From positions 62,001 through 126,000 of the forward strand of contig JAKJXP020000053.1 of assembly GCA_022225965.2 (NCBI GenBank): a DNA stretch of 64,000 bases, read 5' to 3'. Position 1 is the stretch's first letter, and every line of letters starts with the position of its first letter. Under the pieces are notes generated by a model. That model did not search any database. It was not told where the DNA came from and saw only the letters and a program-made list of their open reading frames with translations. This DNA comes from Diatrype stigma (Eukaryota > Ascomycota > Sordariomycetes > Xylariales > Diatrypaceae). The translations under genes were made by a program, and so were the position numbers. Shown here piece by piece: positions 59,384 to 64,000 of the stretch.

Positions 59384-60090
59384 GGCGCAGTTTTCGATTA
59401 AAAGCATATTTATAATTATGGCCCATAAGTACCTTGTTATTTTTATTTACTAAACCCGGCCGGAATTTATATGTCCGTTTTATTATAATTACATAAATAA
59501 CTAGTTAATTCTTATGTTTTTATTTTTAAGTAATAAGCCGAATTTTGCTAAAGCTAAAAAAATTACGCGATAAATCTTATAATGCCGACTGCATTATTTA
59601 CTTTTTGCAATTTACTTTCTTTTTTTCTTTTTTTTTTTCCTTTTATTTTTCCGGGCATTTATATAAGCGGTAGTAATATAAGCAGCAATATGGGCAGTAA
59701 TATAGGCAGCAATATAAGCAGCAATATAGGTAGCAATATGGGCAGTTATATGGGTAATTATATAAGCAGCTATATAGGCAGTCGTACGTTATTAGAAATA
59801 TATATATATAAAGTTATTACGTATTACGTTATTCGTAAATAAATGAATTAGCTATATTTACTAGCAAAAGCAAATCCTAAAAGCCCAAAAAGCTGCTAAA
59901 CATAAGTAGGATATTCTTTAACAAAACGTCGTAAACTTATTAAATCGAAACGCCGGGGCGGAAATTAAAATTTAAGCCTATTAAAGGTAAATATAATTAC
60001 AATTAACCCTAAGAACGCGGTGATTTTGTCTTATTAAATCTTTACTTTTTCTTTATAAGTATATTTCTACTTTTATTCGAAAACTGCGCC
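59384..60090. mobile_element. Inverted-repeat element, copy B (RIPed)
   Basis: 707 bp, colinear with 57330-58045 along its whole length, with C-to-T changes at most CpA positions. The ends still read GGCGCAGTTTTCGA and its reverse complement. TTA flanks both sides (59381-59383, 60091-60093). The minisatellite is shorter and interrupted (ATATAAGCAG, ATATAGGCAG). Confidence 0.85.
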
Positions 60091-60093
60091 TTA

Positions 60094-60487
60094 TTACATT
60101 GATTTATGCTTTCTTAGTAAATCTAATATTAAGGGTATTATTTTCACTTAGTTTTTAGTTAATATTAGGCAATGTGTATTACGTAAGACGTTACAAGGGA
60201 TAAATTATTTATTCGAAGTTATGTCATGATTATTCTGACATATCTATTAGCCATCATCTCGTGAGATATTAATGATTAACTTTATTTATGTGCTTATATC
60301 TCGTCTCCTCGTCTCCATATTCAAACTGGAGTGGCTTCTTTTGTCATCATTTATCCGATTAATTCCATCAAGAGATGTTGCTTTCAACATTATACCATGA
60401 CAATATCCAAGAAACCGATATGGTATGCCATCGCTGGTGAAATTGTACAGATGCCCCAAGCATGATAGCTTTGGGTATGGACAATAA
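60094..60487. other. intergenic, end of RIP island
   Basis: AT-rich to about 60230, then normal composition. No gene seen. Confidence 0.45.
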
Positions 60488-62366
60488 TCAGGAGTTCATG
60501 CCTGGCTCATGCTTCGCTACCGGATTGTAATCGCTTGTACTCGAGTACTCGGTAGATTGTCTTTCTATTGTAGGGATTCTCGTGACCCGGTACTTATCTG
60601 GCACTCTCTGGCTCAACCCTTGCTCAGAGCCAGCTAGTTTGATGAAAAAAAGCAGCGGTTAGTGCTTGATCAATATACTCGTCTTTACTTTTCAGTTAAT
60701 CGAACTTACAGAATAGAATGACAGTCCATTCCAGAACGACGGGAACCCAAGTGAAGAGAGATAAAACCTGGCCGAAGGTCCATTTTCCATCCAGGCTGGT
60801 CTCTGAGGCGACATCTCTCAGGTGGTTCCTATATAGAGTAAATAGGACGAGGAGAACCTAGGTAGCATTTAGTTGGTGAATATGTCTTCTGGTTACACAT
60901 AGCGGGAGTCCTCGGTGTATACAGAAGAACCCCACCCCCCTTTGAGGAAATATAAGGGGGGCATATTCTGCCTTGGAAATCCAAGAGCAGAGCGATCGTG
61001 TGGATGGCCAGGGGTCACTTACCCACAGCATGGCCACGCACATGACACCGTTGGCCAGGCGCACGAAAGGTCGCCACCGCTTCCAATGCTCATTGAGAGA
61101 TTGGCTACGGATCCTATAAGCCTTGAGGCGTTCGAACGGTGACTCCCTCCCGTGCGGGAGCCATGCAGCCATAGCGGAGACAACAACGGAATATAACAAC
61201 CATATTAGTTGTATGCCCAGAATGATGTGCCCAGCGTGAACAGCGACGATGATCATCTGCAGAAGACCTAAATCATCGCAGTTGCTTGTCCACCAAAACT
61301 CGCGATATAGGCCGGCGTGCTCCCTTATGCTACTGAATGTAATGTTGTTTATGTTGTCCCAGACTTGTGGGTACACGCTCCTATACTGAACCTCGACGGT
61401 AATCGTCAAGGCGACGACGATGATCCACAGGAGTAGTCGGAGGGCACGTATCCGCCGTTTCCCCGAATCAGTCCGTACGCGTAGCCCCCCTGACACGGTC
61501 TGAAGCACGATACAGGGGAACACACAGAACACGGATAGGGCAACAGCGCCCATCAGCTGGTACGACGAGAACGAGTCCGGGTCGAGATCATCGTGTTTCT
61601 GGTGTAGGTCGAAGGCGGCATAGCGGTAGACAGTTGAAGCCAGTATGGAGCACGTGAAGATGAGCAGAGCATCCAAGAATGTGTTGGCGGAATCTCTGAA
61701 CGCGACGAAGAACCTGCTGTTGAGCCTGTCGCCGCGGAAGCGGTTGATGACTAAGATGATGAAATATACGGTGGAGAGTGCCGCAGCTGTTCGATCCATT
61801 AGCCATACTGCCATATTAGCTTGAATTCCGAGGTATAGTATGCACTGACCTACGTAGTAGGATCCCATCATCTACCCGAGAACACCAGCCTTAGTTTCTT
61901 CTTCTGTAACGGGGGGCTGGATCATATGAGAGGGCTGACTCACCCCTGGCCCGGACACATCTGGGTCACCCTGGATGTTTAACTTCTCACAAAGTTCCAT
62001 ACGACATTCATTATCCAAAACATTACTCAGGGTCTCGTAAACCGCGTTGTAGTCTGTGTCATTTTCGAAGTCGGGATTCTCCCAAACATACATGAACCAC
62101 GAAGCCGTATATAGAAGATTAGGGGGCGAAGGCCAGTCCGGAGGAACAACGCCATCTAAAAATGCATAGAGCTTTCCCAAATTGCCAAGGCTCAACAGAT
62201 CATTGGGATCGTTTTCGTTCATGATATTGATGACCTCAGCCCAATAGTCGGTGATGGCAGCGCAGTCACTCCAGTCAAGCTGTGACAAGGCCGGGGATTG
62301 CCAAGTGCTATTGTCCCATGATAATAGCGAGTTGTAGGAGACGGTGAAGTTAGCCGCGGTCGCCAT
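60488..62366 (-). CDS. Uncharacterised multi-pass membrane protein
   Basis: Exons 62366-61944, 61871-61023, 60857-60710 and 60633-60488 give 521 aa. The N-terminal roughly 140 residues are hydrophilic, probably extracellular, with several N-glycosylation sequons and two or three cysteines (ECRMELCEKL). After MMGSYYVGQ come about seven hydrophobic spans, including QANMAVWLMDRTAAALSTVYF, ANTFLDALLIFTCSILAS, LMGAVALSVFCVFPCIVLQ and the last pair VMCVAMLWVLLVLFTLY and VLSLFTWVPVVLEWTVILF. The C-terminus is a 50-residue hydrophilic tail. The layout (glycosylated N-terminus, about seven spans, cytosolic tail) is receptor-like, but no named family was recognised. Reading through the first intron hits a stop, which could split the gene into two false calls. 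Confidence 0.78.
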
Positions 62367-64000
62367 TGTGACTCTGTATCTGAGCACTCAGCAACATACA
62401 AAGAACGAAAATAAGCAGGGAAAGACGGTAAAGAGCAGCTTACTTCACTATGGAGGGGGAGAGATCCTTTGGAACTTGCTGCAGTCCCTCATCACTATTT
62501 TGTTTGTTTGTGGTCCAAGCATGAACTAATTTTTGGACCCCAATATTCTATTCATAGCCACCTTGTCCACCCTGTCTGCTGTCCGGGGGGGGGAGATTGT
62601 GTGGGCTGGGGGACGGTAACAGTACCCGTAATAATGATCGCACACGCTGCTGGAAGACGCATGCAATTCTAGCGGTGTTACATTTAGCTCACGCGAATTA
62701 GCCATCTTGCGTTGTTCTAAGTAATTCAATCAGAAACAAGAATATCACGAAGAAATAGTTAGTGAGCGTATAGTTGTTGTTCCCTTCTCATCCGCGGCTG
62801 CGATCAGAGCTGAAGATCATGTAAGTGGAGAACACAATATAATGGTAATTACCTATGTACATAGACATAAACAATCTAGTAATATTAAGAGCACCTCTCC
62901 GCGCCTGCGGAGGCTTCCTGATAGTACGGGAAATCATTGCCCGAAGAGTATTCAGCTATAATAGAATGATGCAATGCAAGGAAAAGTTCTCACTCTGTCG
63001 CCCTGACCATATTGTACTATTTTTATCTCTAAGCTGACGATCAAAGCCGTCTAAGTAGTTAGGTTATGACCTAATTACATATCTTAGCCTATGATACAAC
63101 TTCAGCTCACTATCACTCATGTGGTCCTAGATAAGACGATCATTTTCATATTGATTGATAGGGGCTCCGACGACTACATTTGTGTTTTCCCCTCTACGCT
63201 TGGCCCTGTCTCTCCCTCCTTCCTCCTTAAACCTTTGGCTTCTCATAATGCAGCTTCAATTTCACATGCCTATATATCACCTCTAATGCCTAGAATTTAG
63301 GTTAGTTGAAGTTATTATACCTCCCCTATATATATGGCGACACAAACTTGTCAATCTAGTGTAATACCTAACTCCTAGTTACCGACAATGTCCCATTATC
63401 CTTGCGTATTTGAGAAGAAGAAAAAAACCTCTTACAACCAATGTGCAAAGTCCGCTTGCTTGATGTCAATCAAATATGTCAAGAATGGACTTCTCAATCC
63501 ATGAACAACTGGAAAGAGGCTCACTCGTAGCCGCATACTTTGCCGGCATCTTCACCAAAATAACTGGCGTCGAGTCACAGTGGTTTCGGACTTCAATGGT
63601 AATCCCCTACAACATGCATTATTGATACTAATGACTGAATCCACGAGTTGTCGGTTTCGTACAGAAGACTGCTGTATTCGTGGAAAGTCTCATTATAGCC
63701 TTTTTTGAAAAGCGCTGAGTAGGACCAGCTGTACCGACGGACATGAAGACTGTTCTGATGCCGCTCAACCTCGGCTTTAGGCTGGAAAAGGCTCCCAAAT
63801 AAATTACATTCATGCTGCTTGTCGGCCTAGTGAGATCTACAGGTGTATCAACGACCTGCACCAGAAATAGAGACCTGTAGGAGAAACAGTCTCAAAGGGG
63901 TAAAGCGACGTTACGTCAATTCTTTCTGTGTTCCGTATTTCTAGGGCTTCTTGGGACAACAACGACACATGCAGAATGATGCTAACCGCAAGCTTTAGTT
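62367..64000. other. intergenic or partial, no supported gene
   Basis: Short frames only. A minus-strand frame at 63861-63628 is open for 77 codons but shows no family. A gene running off the right edge cannot be excluded. Confidence 0.4.

Noticed and set aside
63628..63861. 77-codon minus-strand frame near the right edge
   Set aside because: No family, no start context, no neighbouring exons; could be the edge of a gene beyond the window but nothing proves it.

Overview
This window comes from a filamentous ascomycete nuclear genome, most likely a Sordariomycete. The genes carry short introns with GTRAGT-type donors. A Het-C heterokaryon-incompatibility protein is present. The genes are GC-rich, but two AT-rich islands have nearly lost CpA and TpG while keeping CpG, which is the footprint of repeat-induced point mutation (RIP). 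The species cannot be named from the sequence alone. No rRNA, tRNA, CRISPR or prokaryotic feature was seen.

Layout. 0-13.7 kb: an inverted-repeat element, het-c, a small C2H2 protein, a class C beta-lactamase-like hydrolase and a secreted HExxH metalloprotease. 13.7-20.75 kb: one complete but RIP-destroyed Ty1/copia retrotransposon with two 154-bp LTRs and an intact 5-bp target duplication. 21-43 kb (accessory or secondary-type functions): tyrosinase, a GPI-anchored Ser/Ala-rich wall protein, two cytochrome P450s flanking a second inverted-repeat element and a secreted protein built on three CX7C repeats, a fatty-acid elongase, a THEM6-like hotdog protein whose intron holds a hAT-type MITE, and a 14-TM MFS exporter. 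43.9-57 kb (housekeeping block): TFIIS, a Cys synthase-like enzyme, a NDUFAF7-type methyltransferase, alanyl-tRNA synthetase, a conserved fungal protein and an RCR-type membrane protein, arranged as alternating divergent and convergent pairs. 57.3-60.1 kb: two copies of a roughly 710-bp inverted-repeat element, one intact and one RIPed. 60.5-62.4 kb: an uncharacterised multi-pass membrane protein. The last 1.6 kb holds nothing I can support.

How it fits together. No polyketide or peptide synthase backbone is present, so the P450, elongase, tyrosinase and MFS genes do not form a recognisable biosynthetic cluster, although the two P450s and the elongase could share lipid substrates. The clearest new observations are about genome architecture: a copia element whose LTR ends, primer site and reverse-transcriptase motif all show RIP; a hAT MITE in an intron with an exact 8-bp target duplication; an alanyl-tRNA synthetase with an in-frame N-terminal extension suited to mitochondrial import and two very short exons; and the CX7C repeat protein. 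Exon coordinates were derived by hand from splice signals, reading frame and family motifs. Every multi-exon model sums to a multiple of three.
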